From contig CBDBQB010000029.1 of assembly GCA_965209105.1 (NCBI GenBank), positions 1 through 17,980 on the forward strand: 17,980 bases of DNA, read 5' to 3'. The stretch is from JAAELZ01 sp965209105 (GTDB lineage: Bacteria; Pseudomonadota; Gammaproteobacteria; Arenicellales; Poriferihabitantaceae). Shown in pieces: positions 1-7,624 of the stretch (position 1 is its first letter; each line of letters begins with the position of its first letter). The translations under genes and the position numbers were made by a program. Below the pieces are notes generated by a model, which ran no database searches, was not told the DNA's origin, and saw nothing but the letters and a program-made list of their open reading frames with translations.

Positions 1-98
1 CAAATATGATTCAAAAAATGACCCCTTCGGAAATATCAGGCTGAAATCGTGAGTTATGCTGCGGTCTCTACTTGTGAATCGTGGCAACTGGATTTTGT

Positions 99-807
99 CT
101 AATCTTGCCTCGAAAGCGTTTGCATGTGCCATGCCAAGGCCGCATTACTGCTGATGATGGCTTTGTTAAAATGCTTCTCTGCCGCGGGTAAATAGTGCGC
201 GGTTTTGACATTGGTGCATGAGATAAAAATCGCATCACAAGTATTTTTTTCGACGAGTCTCCCGATACCATTCATCACTGATTGCTCACTGATATGGGCA
301 ACTCTGTGCTCATTTGATTCTGCAAAAGAGACAGTGTTTGCCAGTATAAACCCTGCTGTTTCGAGGTGATCAAACAGCGCCTGTGAGATAGAGGGGGTAT
401 AAGGTGTGAGTACCCCCAATTCGTTGTGCATCGATGGATTTTAATTTGGCTTTGACTGCGGTTAAGGGGTTGGTGACCTGGGCATTTGGCTGCGTCCTTT
501 GAATTAATTTTCTCACCTCAGATTCACCGATGACCGTGGTGGCAGACGTGCAGGCATAGCCGATAACCGATAGATCAACGTTTGCAGGGAATAATCCCGC
601 AGCTTGCGGTATCGCAGTTTGCATTTCCGACAGCGTTTCCGCTGTTATCTCAGCAGCCATCGGAATGCGCGAATGAAATAGACGCACTGTATCGGGCATC
701 AATTGTTTGAATTCGGATTCGATGGTCTCGTCGCTTTGTAGCACAATCAAGCCCATGGCGGGCGATTCTGAGTAGCTGGGGTCGAGTTCGTAAGGCGCCG
801 TTTGCAT
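99..807 (-). pseudogene. Asp/Glu racemase / maleate isomerase family protein (EutA-like), frameshifted
   Basis: Two overlapping minus-strand frames (807 to 370 and 431 to 99) together make one protein of the Asp/Glu racemase superfamily (maleate isomerase, arylmalonate decarboxylase, EutA). The first frame carries GYACTSAT with Cys86. The second carries FISCTN with the partner Cys (about 197 in the restored numbering). These are the two cysteines that flank the active site in this fold. The frames join at a run of five G on the coding strand (plus-strand C at 413-417); removing one G gives RIGVLTPYTP, a normal family motif, and a product of about 235 residues, close to family length. The start overlaps the upstream M24 gene's stop by one base (TAATG), so the genes are probably translationally coupled. 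This is either a real pseudogene or a homopolymer sequencing error. The substrate is unknown; EutA of ectoine/hydroxyectoine use is the closest role I can name. Nothing further is visible in 1-98. Confidence 0.75.
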
Positions 808-1997
808 TATCCAAACCCTTGAATCTCGACGATATCTCTCTGCGCACGCCGACTCAGCAATTCCACTCCATCGGCGCGGATCACGATATTCTCTTCGTGT
901 ACCATCATTTTATTCGCCCCATAGATTAAGGATGGTTCAAGCGTGATGACCATGTTTTCTTTTAATTCGGTTTTGTCAAATGCCGCGTTTGAAGGGTGTT
1001 CGGTAAGTTGCATTCCCAAGCCGTGCCCGAAACGCCCGACGCCACCATCTGTTGTTTCTATGCCCAAGGCGTTTTGCATCGTATGAAATAAATCTGCACA
1101 AGTATCGCCGGGCATTGCGATATCTATGGCCGCTTCGGTTGCGTCCCATAATTGATGATGGACTTGTCTAGTTTTTGCATTTGGCTTGCCAATTGAATAG
1201 TTGCGGTCGAAATCGCAGAAATAACCATCCCAAACACAGCCCGTGTCTAAGATCAGCACATCACCTTTTCGCAATGACTGATCACTCGGGGGTGAAATGA
1301 TGTCATCGTAACCGCCTTGATCAGCCCCGCCCACCATATAGGGGATGTCGTCAACCCCAGCATCTAAGCAGAGCTGTTTAAATCGCTGGGTTAAGGCGTA
1401 TTGGCTAATACCGGGCACGATGAATGCCGGGAGTTGTTCAAACGCCGTTGAGGCCGCTTGGCAGACAAAGCGTATTTTTTCGATTTCCCCTTCTGATTTC
1501 ACCACCCGCAAGCTTCGCATGATTGCATTTGCATCGCGAAAGTTAAAATTTGACAAATTGGTTTGCAAGCGCTGAAAATCCAGTTGTGGCATACGGACGA
1601 TCGATTCGGCACCCATCGGCAAGCCGATAGTTGCTTTTCCACCGACCGACTCCCTCAGTGTGTCGGTCAGCAATGTAATGCCTTCGTCTTCGGGACAGGG
1701 AGAAGACCAAGTGCGTATATCCTCTAGCCAAGTTTTTGATAGTGCAGAGGCACCAATCGAGGGGACCACTGCAATTGGCTTGCCGCTTAGCGGTAAGATT
1801 AAAAACCAAGGGCGAGTAGGGCTGTGCCAAAACTGACTTAAAAAACCAGAGAAGTATCGAAATTCTGGCTCGTTGGTGAGTAGCAATGCGTCAAAACCCG
1901 CTGCTTTCATTAAGTCCTGGGCCAAGGCGCAACGGTTCTCGAATTCGATTTCGGGGAAGCCGCGTTGTAAGCCTGTGTGATTTGAGCTGTCCGACAT
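807..1997 (-). CDS. M24 family metallopeptidase-like hydrolase (Xaa-Pro peptidase family)
   Basis: The 396-residue protein has the two-part layout of M24B enzymes (aminopeptidase P, prolidase, creatinase, ectoine hydrolase). The N-terminal creatinase-like domain covers about residues 15-165 and the pita-bread catalytic domain about 170-390. All five classical metal ligands appear to be kept: Asp251 (ILDTG), Asp262 (CDFDR), His325 (GHGLG), Glu354 (TLEPS) and Glu369 (HEEN). The spacing between the two Asp is the 11 residues seen in aminopeptidase P. The gene sits 9 bp after the diaminopropionate ammonia-lyase gene and overlaps the racemase start by one base, so it is the middle gene of a tight operon. 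Ectoine hydrolase (DoeA/EutD) is of the same family and also neighbours a EutA-type racemase, but the N-terminal domain here (SPTRPWF near residue 59) did not look to me like typical DoeA. I therefore leave the substrate open. It is cytoplasmic, with no signal peptide. Confidence 0.85.
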   Translation of the reverse strand: MSDSSNHTGLQRGFPEIEFENRCALAQDLMKAAGFDALLLTNEPEFRYFSGFLSQFWHSPTRPWFLILPLSGKPIAVVPSIGASALSKTWLEDIRTWSSPCPEDEGITLLTDTLRESVGGKATIGLPMGAESIVRMPQLDFQRLQTNLSNFNFRDANAIMRSLRVVKSEGEIEKIRFVCQAASTAFEQLPAFIVPGISQYALTQRFKQLCLDAGVDDIPYMVGGADQGGYDDIISPPSDQSLRKGDVLILDTGCVWDGYFCDFDRNYSIGKPNAKTRQVHHQLWDATEAAIDIAMPGDTCADLFHTMQNALGIETTDGGVGRFGHGLGMQLTEHPSNAAFDKTELKENMVITLEPSLIYGANKMMVHEENIVIRADGVELLSRRAQRDIVEIQGFG

Positions 1998-2006
1998 CTA
2001 AGGCAA

Positions 2007-3158
2007 TCAGCTTGCTAGGAGTTGGCGATAAATCTCGGGGTCGGTCGCGCCTTCCGTGCCGAATACCAATACGCGGGAAAATTCGTCCAAACCCATTTCT
2101 TGGCTGAGCGAGGCGTCTTTCATCGCGCCTGCGATGGCGATGATACCGGTGACGGCGCTTTCTCCCGCTTCGATTTCAGCCCCGGCTTCGCCCGACGCTA
2201 AATATTGCATGCACAATACGATGGCGTCGTCTGAGATAGTTAAAAAACTCGTCGCACTGCGCGATAATATTTCCCAGGCGATTGGCGAAGTTTCTCCGCA
2301 TGATAAGCCTGCCATTAGCGTTTCTTCTTGAATATCAACCGTGGCTGGCTGCCCGATGCGAGCGCTTTCAATCAAACACGCGGCCATCTCAGATTCCACG
2401 ATATAAATTTTGGGTAACTTCTCGGCCAGCGCTTGCCAGAATGCAGCTGCGACTGCGGCGGCCAAGCCGCCCACGCCTGCTTGAATGAAAATATGCGTAG
2501 GAGGGGTGTCTAGTTGAGCCAACACTTCGCTCACCATCACAGTGTATCCAGCCATGACTAAACTCGGTGTATGGGTATAGCCAGCCCAAGATGTATCAGA
2601 AATAACTTCCCATTTGTGGGTGGCAGCTTGCTGCGCGCATTGCCTGACGGATTCGTCGTAATCCCCGTTTATGCGAATAACCTCGGCACCGAGCACTGCC
2701 ATGGCGTCTTCACGACCTTGACTAACGGCGCTATGAATAAATATTTTGCATGCGCAGCCAGCACGTTTCGCCCCCCAGGCAACCGAACGACCATGATTAC
2801 CATCCGTTGCGGTTGCGACAGTGATTTGGCTTGTTTTAAACCCATTCGCTAGACCCGTTTTTACGATCGACAGTACAGCGTAAGCGCCGCCCAAGGCTTT
2901 AAAGCTGCCTAGGCCAAAGCGACGACTTTCATCTTTATAATAAATCGTGGCAAGACCCAATGCTTTTGAAAGGTTTGTTAGTTCCAGCAACGGTGTGGGT
3001 GAATATGCTTCCCAGCTTCGAATTTCTCGCTGAGCGTCTGCCAGCAACTTTCGGGGGAAGCTGTTTTCTAAAGAAACTGGGTAAGCACTTGCTGTTTGAT
3101 CGAGGTGGTGCGAATCACTGATTCGACTAGCGCTTAGGAATTTATCTAATTGACTCAT
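2007..3158 (-). CDS. dpaL: diaminopropionate ammonia-lyase-like PLP enzyme
   Basis: The 383-residue protein is a fold-type II PLP enzyme. The segment YKDESRRFGLGSFKALGGAY contains the Schiff-base lysine (Lys87). ATDGNHGR (Asp119) and SDTSWAGY (Asp188) match the two aspartates that in E. coli YgeX/DpaL act on the two enantiomers of 2,3-diaminopropionate. A glycine-rich phosphate-binding stretch (QAGVGGLAAA) and MAGLSCGE are also typical of DpaL, which is about 398 residues in E. coli. The family reaction yields pyruvate and two ammonia from 2,3-diaminopropionate; the exact substrate here may differ. It is the first gene of the minus-strand operon with the M24 hydrolase and the racemase. The start is the first ATG and has no strong Shine-Dalgarno. 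It is divergent from the thiC operon, sharing a 429-bp intergenic region. Threonine dehydratase-like EutB is the main alternative, but the DpaL motifs fit better. Confidence 0.8.
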   Translation of the reverse strand: MSQLDKFLSASRISDSHHLDQTASAYPVSLENSFPRKLLADAQREIRSWEAYSPTPLLELTNLSKALGLATIYYKDESRRFGLGSFKALGGAYAVLSIVKTGLANGFKTSQITVATATDGNHGRSVAWGAKRAGCACKIFIHSAVSQGREDAMAVLGAEVIRINGDYDESVRQCAQQAATHKWEVISDTSWAGYTHTPSLVMAGYTVMVSEVLAQLDTPPTHIFIQAGVGGLAAAVAAAFWQALAEKLPKIYIVESEMAACLIESARIGQPATVDIQEETLMAGLSCGETSPIAWEILSRSATSFLTISDDAIVLCMQYLASGEAGAEIEAGESAVTGIIAIAGAMKDASLSQEMGLDEFSRVLVFGTEGATDPEIYRQLLAS

Positions 3159-3311
3159 GAAATGTAAGATTGAAATTCAGATTGTGCAAAAGTTTAAGTA
3201 GCGAGAATAAATACATCCTATTTTCTATCATTCTGAATATTTCTGAACGTCCTCATTGCGACGTAGAAATATATTTTGGGCTTGCCATGCACGATGCCAA
3301 AAATAGATGTT

Positions 3312-3340
3312 TTGAAGTCGAATCTTCGAGCAGATATTAT
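3312..3340 (+). promoter_or_regulatory. candidate sigma-70 promoter for the thiamine operon
   Basis: TTGAAG (3312-3317) and TATTAT (3335-3340) are separated by 17 bp, close to the sigma-70 consensus and optimal spacing. Transcription would start near 3347, about 80 nt upstream of the TPP aptamer, which would place the whole riboswitch in the leader. The rest of 3159-3423 shows no convincing gene: a 64-residue open frame at 3170-3364 has no family features and spans this promoter. The call is based only on the sequence match. Confidence 0.35.
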
Positions 3341-3423
3341 GCAGAAAATATCGCGCCCAGATGATACAGACATATTAAGGGTTATCTGCTGGGCGTATCT
3401 GATAAGATCGGCTGATATATTTG

Positions 3424-3492
3424 TCGGGGTGCCTTTACAGGCTGAGATTGATACCCGTTGAACCTGATACGGTTAGTACCGTCGCAGGAAAC
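3424..3492 (+). promoter_or_regulatory. TPP riboswitch aptamer (THI element)
   Basis: The conserved THI-box blocks occur in order: GGGGTGCC (3426-3433), GGCTGAGA (3440-3447), ATACCCGTTGAACCTGAT (about 3451-3468), GGTTAGTACC (3471-3480) and GCAGGAAA (3484-3491). These are the core TPP-binding sequences: CTGAGA binds the pyrimidine part and the CCTGA/GTAGG-type blocks form the pyrophosphate-sensor arm. It lies 96 nt upstream of the thiC start. High TPP would fold the aptamer and lower expression of the downstream thiamine genes. Confidence 0.97.
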
Positions 3493-3540
3493 AAAGTGCA
3501 CGACCGTCCATGAATGGCGGGTAGTCATATCAGTTTCAAT

Positions 3541-3587
3541 CACCCCTGAATTTTGTAGATAGTTGGCGCATTGCGTCAGGGGTTAAT
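3541..3587 (+). promoter_or_regulatory. Shine-Dalgarno sequestering hairpin (riboswitch expression platform)
   Basis: ACCCCTGA (3542-3549) is perfectly complementary to TCAGGGGT (3576-3583), with a 26-nt loop. The right arm contains the thiC Shine-Dalgarno AGGGG (3578-3582), 5 nt before the ATG at 3588. The left arm can instead pair as CACCCC (3541-3546) with GGGGTG (3426-3431), the 5' strand of the aptamer. Aptamer folding on TPP would free the left arm to block the ribosome site, while without TPP the alternative pairing would expose it. No U-tract follows, so translational rather than terminator control is inferred. A small bulged hairpin (about 3504-3520) lies between the aptamer and this platform. 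Confidence 0.7.
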
Positions 3588-5486
3588 ATGTCAAAATCTA
3601 ACGCTCAAGCGAAAAGCAAGGCGATTTCTCAATCAGTGGTCGAAGGCGTTACGCGTACGCCTTTAAGCGGCTCCCAAAAAATTTATATTGATTCGGCGGG
3701 TGGCGATTTCTCTGTTGCGATGCGAGAAATCATCTTAAGCCCGACGCTGATTAAGGGTGAAGGCGCGTTGGCGCAATACGAACAAAATGCGCCGCTTCGT
3801 GTTTATGATACTTCAGGGCCTTACACTGACCCGAATGCGAAGATCGATTTATTTAAAGGGTTGGCGCCCGTCCGCGCAAAATGGATTGCAGATCGCGGGG
3901 ATACCGAACAGTTGGCGAATTTCACCTCTGATTTTACGCGCCAACGCGTGAGCGAAGAGGACGCTCAACAAAGTTTCCCCAACAAGCCCAAGCCTCAGCG
4001 CGCGCTGAAAGGTAAAAACGTCTCGCAGATGCACTATGCGCGACAAGGGGTGATTACCCCCGAAATGGAATATATTGCTATACGGGAAAATTTAGGTCGT
4101 ACATCGACGGGTTCAGTTGTACTCAATAGCATGGGGATGCCCGATAAAATTACCCCTGAGTTTGTGCGTCAAGAAGTAGCAGAAGGCCGCGCGATAATTC
4201 CTGCCAATATCAATCATCCTGAAGCCGAGCCGATGATTATTGGGCGTAATTTTTTAGTCAAAATTAACTCAAATATTGGTAATTCCGCATTGGGCTCTTC
4301 GATTGAAGAAGAAGTTGAGAAAATGGTGTGGAGCACGCGCTGGGGTGGCGATACGGTGATGGATTTATCCACCGGTAAAAATATCCACGGCACCCGCGAG
4401 TGGATTATTCGCAATTCGCCCGTGCCGATTGGCACCGTTCCCATGTATCAGGCGCTTGAGAAGGTCGGTGGGATTGCTGAAAATTTAACCTGGGAATTAT
4501 TCCGCGATACCTTGATCGAGCAAGCCGAGCAGGGCGTTGATTATTTTACGATTCATGCTGGCGTTCGTTTAGCATATGTTCCGCTGACGGCCAATCGAAC
4601 CACCGGCATTGTTTCACGCGGTGGATCGATTATTGCCAAATGGTGTTTGGCGCATCACACAGAAAGCTTTTTGTATACAAACTTTGAAGAGATTTGTGAA
4701 ATCATGAAGCAGTATGATGTGTCGTTTTCTTTGGGCGACGGTTTGCGCCCCGGCTCAATTGCCGATGCCAATGACGCCGCTCAATTTGCCGAGCTAGTGA
4801 CTTTAGGTGAGCTCACTCAAGTCGCTTGGAAGCATGATGTTCAGGTGATGATAGAGGGGCCGGGGCACGTGCCGATGCACAAAATTAAAGAAAACATGGA
4901 GATGCAGGAAAAGCATTGCGCCAATGCGCCATTTTATACGCTAGGCCCCTTGGTGACGGATATCGCGCCGGGCTATGACCACATTACCTCCGCCATTGGC
5001 GCGGCGCAAATCGGTTGGTATGGCACTGCGATGCTATGTTATGTCACGCCTAAGGAGCATTTGGGTTTGCCTAATCGGGATGATGTTAAGGTTGGGATCA
5101 TTACCTACAAACTGGCTTCCCACGCGGCGGATTTAGCCAAAGGGCATCCGGCCGCACAAAATCGTGATGATGCAATGTCAAAGGCACGATTTGAATTTCG
5201 CTGGGAAGATCAGTTCAATATTGGCTTAGACCCCGACACCGCGCGTGCATATCATGACGAAACATTGCCCAAAGAATCGGCCAAGGTGGCGCACTTTTGC
5301 TCGATGTGTGGACCTAAATTCTGCTCGATGAAAATCACCCAAGAAATTCGGGACATATACGGCGATAAGCCAGTTAAGGCCACAGAATCAGCAGAACTTC
5401 AAGTAGCCATGCAAGGCATGCAAGAGAAGTCACAGGAATTTTTAGACGGTGGTAGCAAACTGTATGCTGCTGAAACTGATCAGTAG
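3588..5486 (+). CDS. thiC: phosphomethylpyrimidine synthase ThiC
   Basis: The 632-residue protein is full length for proteobacterial ThiC. This radical-SAM enzyme converts 5-aminoimidazole ribonucleotide to 4-amino-5-hydroxymethyl-2-methylpyrimidine phosphate in the cytoplasm. The non-canonical CX2CX4C [4Fe-4S] motif is at the C-terminus (CSMCGPKFC, Cys571, Cys574, Cys579). The barrel signatures DTVMDLSTG, PVPIGTVPMYQAL, FTIHAGV, SRGGSI and EGPGHVPMHKIKENM are all present, as is the N-terminal ThiC-associated domain. The start is set by AGGGG 5 nt upstream, inside the riboswitch sequestering hairpin. It is first in thiC-thiO-thiS-thiG-thiDE, followed 29 nt later by thiO. TPP-dependent repression is inferred from the leader. 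Confidence 0.98.
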   Translation: MSKSNAQAKSKAISQSVVEGVTRTPLSGSQKIYIDSAGGDFSVAMREIILSPTLIKGEGALAQYEQNAPLRVYDTSGPYTDPNAKIDLFKGLAPVRAKWIADRGDTEQLANFTSDFTRQRVSEEDAQQSFPNKPKPQRALKGKNVSQMHYARQGVITPEMEYIAIRENLGRTSTGSVVLNSMGMPDKITPEFVRQEVAEGRAIIPANINHPEAEPMIIGRNFLVKINSNIGNSALGSSIEEEVEKMVWSTRWGGDTVMDLSTGKNIHGTREWIIRNSPVPIGTVPMYQALEKVGGIAENLTWELFRDTLIEQAEQGVDYFTIHAGVRLAYVPLTANRTTGIVSRGGSIIAKWCLAHHTESFLYTNFEEICEIMKQYDVSFSLGDGLRPGSIADANDAAQFAELVTLGELTQVAWKHDVQVMIEGPGHVPMHKIKENMEMQEKHCANAPFYTLGPLVTDIAPGYDHITSAIGAAQIGWYGTAMLCYVTPKEHLGLPNRDDVKVGIITYKLASHAADLAKGHPAAQNRDDAMSKARFEFRWEDQFNIGLDPDTARAYHDETLPKESAKVAHFCSMCGPKFCSMKITQEIRDIYGDKPVKATESAELQVAMQGMQEKSQEFLDGGSKLYAAETDQ

Positions 5487-5515
5487 TGTGTGAATTGACT
5501 TAGATCGATTTAGTC

Positions 5516-6574
5516 ATGCGGGCAGCGATCATAGGGGCGGGATTAGCTGGGCGAATGCTCGGCTGGCGTTTGTGTGAACTGGGGGCAAAGGTGACTTTGT
5601 TTGATGCAAAGAAACGCGATCATTTTGGCACGGGCAGGGTGGCTGCCGCGATGATTGCACCGAGCACCGAGGCGGTGATGACGGAGCCTTTGGTCGAGCA
5701 AATCGGGCGACGATCACTGGTTTTATGGAAAGCGTGGCTAGACCAATTGACTGCAAGCATCTCGCAACAAGTGTATTTTAATCAGCCCGGCACACTGGTG
5801 GTGGCGCATCCCCAAGATGATGCGGATTGGCAGCGATTTATACAACACGCTGATACAAAATTGGAGCCTGCTACTTTTAGCCATTTGAATCATTCACAAT
5901 TGAAAGTTGCAGCGCCGGAGTTATCGCATCGCTTTGATAAGGCGGCCTATTTCCCTGACGAAGCCGTGCTTGATAATCAGCAATTGTATGTTGCATTGGC
6001 GCAATATTTTGATCTAAAGGGCGTGCAGTGGTTTGAAGATACTCCCATTGATGAAGTCAATGAGAACGGTCGATTACCGAGGGTTGATCAGGCCTTTGAT
6101 TGGGTGTTTGACTGCCGTGGAAATGGCGCGCGGCCTACTCAGCCTGAATTGCGTTCGGTGCGGGGAGAGATCATCCGCGTTTATGCCCCGGAGGTCAATA
6201 TCACACAGGCCGTACGGTTGATGCATCCGCGCTATCCGCTATATATTGTGCCCAAGCCTGATCATGAGTATGTTATCGGCGCAACCCAAATTGAGAGTGC
6301 GCACGAGTCACCCGTGACGGTGCGCTCTGGTTTGGAGCTGTTGAGTGCCTTGTACAGTTTGCATTCGGGGTTTGCCGAAGCGCATATCTTACGTATGGAC
6401 GTGGGTTGTCGGCCAGCTTATCCTGATAATTTGCCGCGTATTCAACACCACAATCGGCGAATCCAGCTGAACGGTTTGTACCGACACGGTTATCTGTTTA
6501 CCCCCGCATTGGTTGAAGATGTGCTTGCATTGATCAACGGCCAAACGCTTAACTTTCCTCAGGTGCTCCACTAG
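5516..6574 (+). CDS. thiO: glycine oxidase ThiO (FAD-dependent)
   Basis: The 352-residue protein has an N-terminal dinucleotide-binding motif IIGAGLAG (Gly7, Gly9, Gly12) followed by the D-amino-acid oxidase fold. Later family features include DWVFDCRGNGA, SVRGEIIRV and a C-terminal PRI...NGLYRHGYLFTPALVEDV segment that matches the FAD-binding end of ThiO/DAO proteins. ThiO oxidises glycine with oxygen to the imine (dehydroglycine) used by ThiG for the thiazole ring, in place of the radical enzyme ThiH. Its position between thiC and thiS supports this over a generic D-amino-acid oxidase. No strong Shine-Dalgarno is seen at the ATG; thiS begins 4 nt after the stop, so the genes are co-transcribed. 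Confidence 0.92.
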   Translation: MRAAIIGAGLAGRMLGWRLCELGAKVTLFDAKKRDHFGTGRVAAAMIAPSTEAVMTEPLVEQIGRRSLVLWKAWLDQLTASISQQVYFNQPGTLVVAHPQDDADWQRFIQHADTKLEPATFSHLNHSQLKVAAPELSHRFDKAAYFPDEAVLDNQQLYVALAQYFDLKGVQWFEDTPIDEVNENGRLPRVDQAFDWVFDCRGNGARPTQPELRSVRGEIIRVYAPEVNITQAVRLMHPRYPLYIVPKPDHEYVIGATQIESAHESPVTVRSGLELLSALYSLHSGFAEAHILRMDVGCRPAYPDNLPRIQHHNRRIQLNGLYRHGYLFTPALVEDVLALINGQTLNFPQVLH

Positions 6575-6578
6575 GCTT

Positions 6579-6794
6579 ATGCGCGAAAAGATCTGTATTA
6601 GTGTTAATAGCCAGCCTCAAAATATCGAAGGTGATTCGCCCTTGGCAGCTGCCTTGTTGCAATGGGGCTATGATGAATCTTCTGCGGCTGCCGTGGCCGT
6701 GAATCAATCGTTCGTGCCCAAAACCAGCTATGCGGAACATATCCTGCACGACGGTGATCAAATTGATATTGTTCAACCCATCAGCGGTGGCTAG
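6579..6794 (+). CDS. thiS: sulfur carrier protein ThiS
   Basis: The 71-residue ubiquitin-like protein ends in Gly-Gly (ISGG), the tail that is adenylated and converted to thiocarboxylate to donate sulfur to the thiazole. The small beta-grasp pattern (ICISVNSQP, VAVNQSFVPK, DGDQIDIVQPI) matches ThiS. It is placed 4 nt after thiO and 2 nt before thiG, the usual partner that consumes the thiocarboxylate. The adenylating enzyme (ThiF or MoeB-type) is not in the window and must be encoded elsewhere. Confidence 0.96.
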   Translation: MREKICISVNSQPQNIEGDSPLAAALLQWGYDESSAAAVAVNQSFVPKTSYAEHILHDGDQIDIVQPISGG

Positions 6795-6796
6795 CC

Positions 6797-7624
6797 ATGA
6801 ATAATGAGCTGTCAGCTAAATCGCATCCAGCCACTGACAGTTGGTCTGTGTATGGGGTCTCGCTCAATAGTCGCTTTTTTATCGGTTCGGCTTTATATCC
6901 TTCACCCAGTGTGATGCGAACGTCAATCGTGGCCTCGGGGGCACAAGTGGTGACTTTATCGCTGCGTCGGCAATCTCCAGATACTCAAAGCGGTGAGCAG
7001 TTCTGGAAAATCATTCAATCGCTGGGTTGCCATTTGTTGCCCAATACGGCGGGTTGCCACAGCGCAAAAGAAGCCATCACCTTGGCGCAAATGTCACGCG
7101 AGTTATTTGAGACGGATTGGATCAAGCTTGAAGTGATCGGCGATGATTATAATCTTCAGCCCGACCCTTTTGCTTTGCTCGATGCTAGCGCGCAGTTGAT
7201 CAAAGCGGGCTTTAAAGTTTTCCCCTATTGCACCGATGACTTGGTGCTTTGCCAACGATTGCAAGATTTGGGGTGTGAAGTTTTAATGCCGTGGGGTGCG
7301 CCCATTGGCACAGGCAAAGGGCTGGTCAATCCATACGCGCTAGCGGTGTTACGCGAGCGCTTGCCAGACGTTAAATTATTGGTCGATGCTGGGATTGGAA
7401 AGCCGTCCGATGCTTGCCGCGCAATGGAAATGGGCTATGATGGCATCTTGCTCAATACCGCTGTCGCGCAAGCGGTTGAGCCAGAGATAATGGCCAGTGC
7501 ATTTGCCGGAGCGATCGTCGCGGGGCGCAAGGCTTTTGTCGGGGGCGTGATGCCTGCCCGCAATATTGCACAGCCCAGCACGCCCACCGTAGGGGTGCCC
7601 TTTTGGCATGATAAAAAGGCCTAG
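6797..7624 (+). CDS. thiG: thiazole synthase ThiG
   Basis: The 275-residue TIM-barrel protein contains LLPNTAGC (residues 80-87), the catalytic lysine in WIKLEVIGD (Lys110, Schiff base with 1-deoxyxylulose 5-phosphate), VLMPWGAPIGTGKGLVNPY and the phosphate-binding LLVDAGIGKPSDA and DGILLNTAVA. It makes the thiazole phosphate from DXP, dehydroglycine and ThiS thiocarboxylate. The N-terminus is about 20 residues longer than the shortest ThiG proteins. GGTGG lies just upstream of the ATG within the end of thiS. The 3' end overlaps the thiDE start by 17 bp in another frame, which suggests coupled translation. Confidence 0.97.
   Translation: MNNELSAKSHPATDSWSVYGVSLNSRFFIGSALYPSPSVMRTSIVASGAQVVTLSLRRQSPDTQSGEQFWKIIQSLGCHLLPNTAGCHSAKEAITLAQMSRELFETDWIKLEVIGDDYNLQPDPFALLDASAQLIKAGFKVFPYCTDDLVLCQRLQDLGCEVLMPWGAPIGTGKGLVNPYALAVLRERLPDVKLLVDAGIGKPSDACRAMEMGYDGILLNTAVAQAVEPEIMASAFAGAIVAGRKAFVGGVMPARNIAQPSTPTVGVPFWHDKKA

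Noticed and set aside
3161..3192. A -35/-10-like pair on the minus strand just upstream of the DpaL-like gene (TTGCAC, 17 bp, TACATT)
   Set aside because: The -10 would lie only 2 bp before the start codon, so the transcript would begin inside the gene.
3170..3461. Two small plus-strand open frames upstream of thiC
   Set aside because: No recognisable domain and no Shine-Dalgarno; they run across the candidate promoter and into the riboswitch aptamer.
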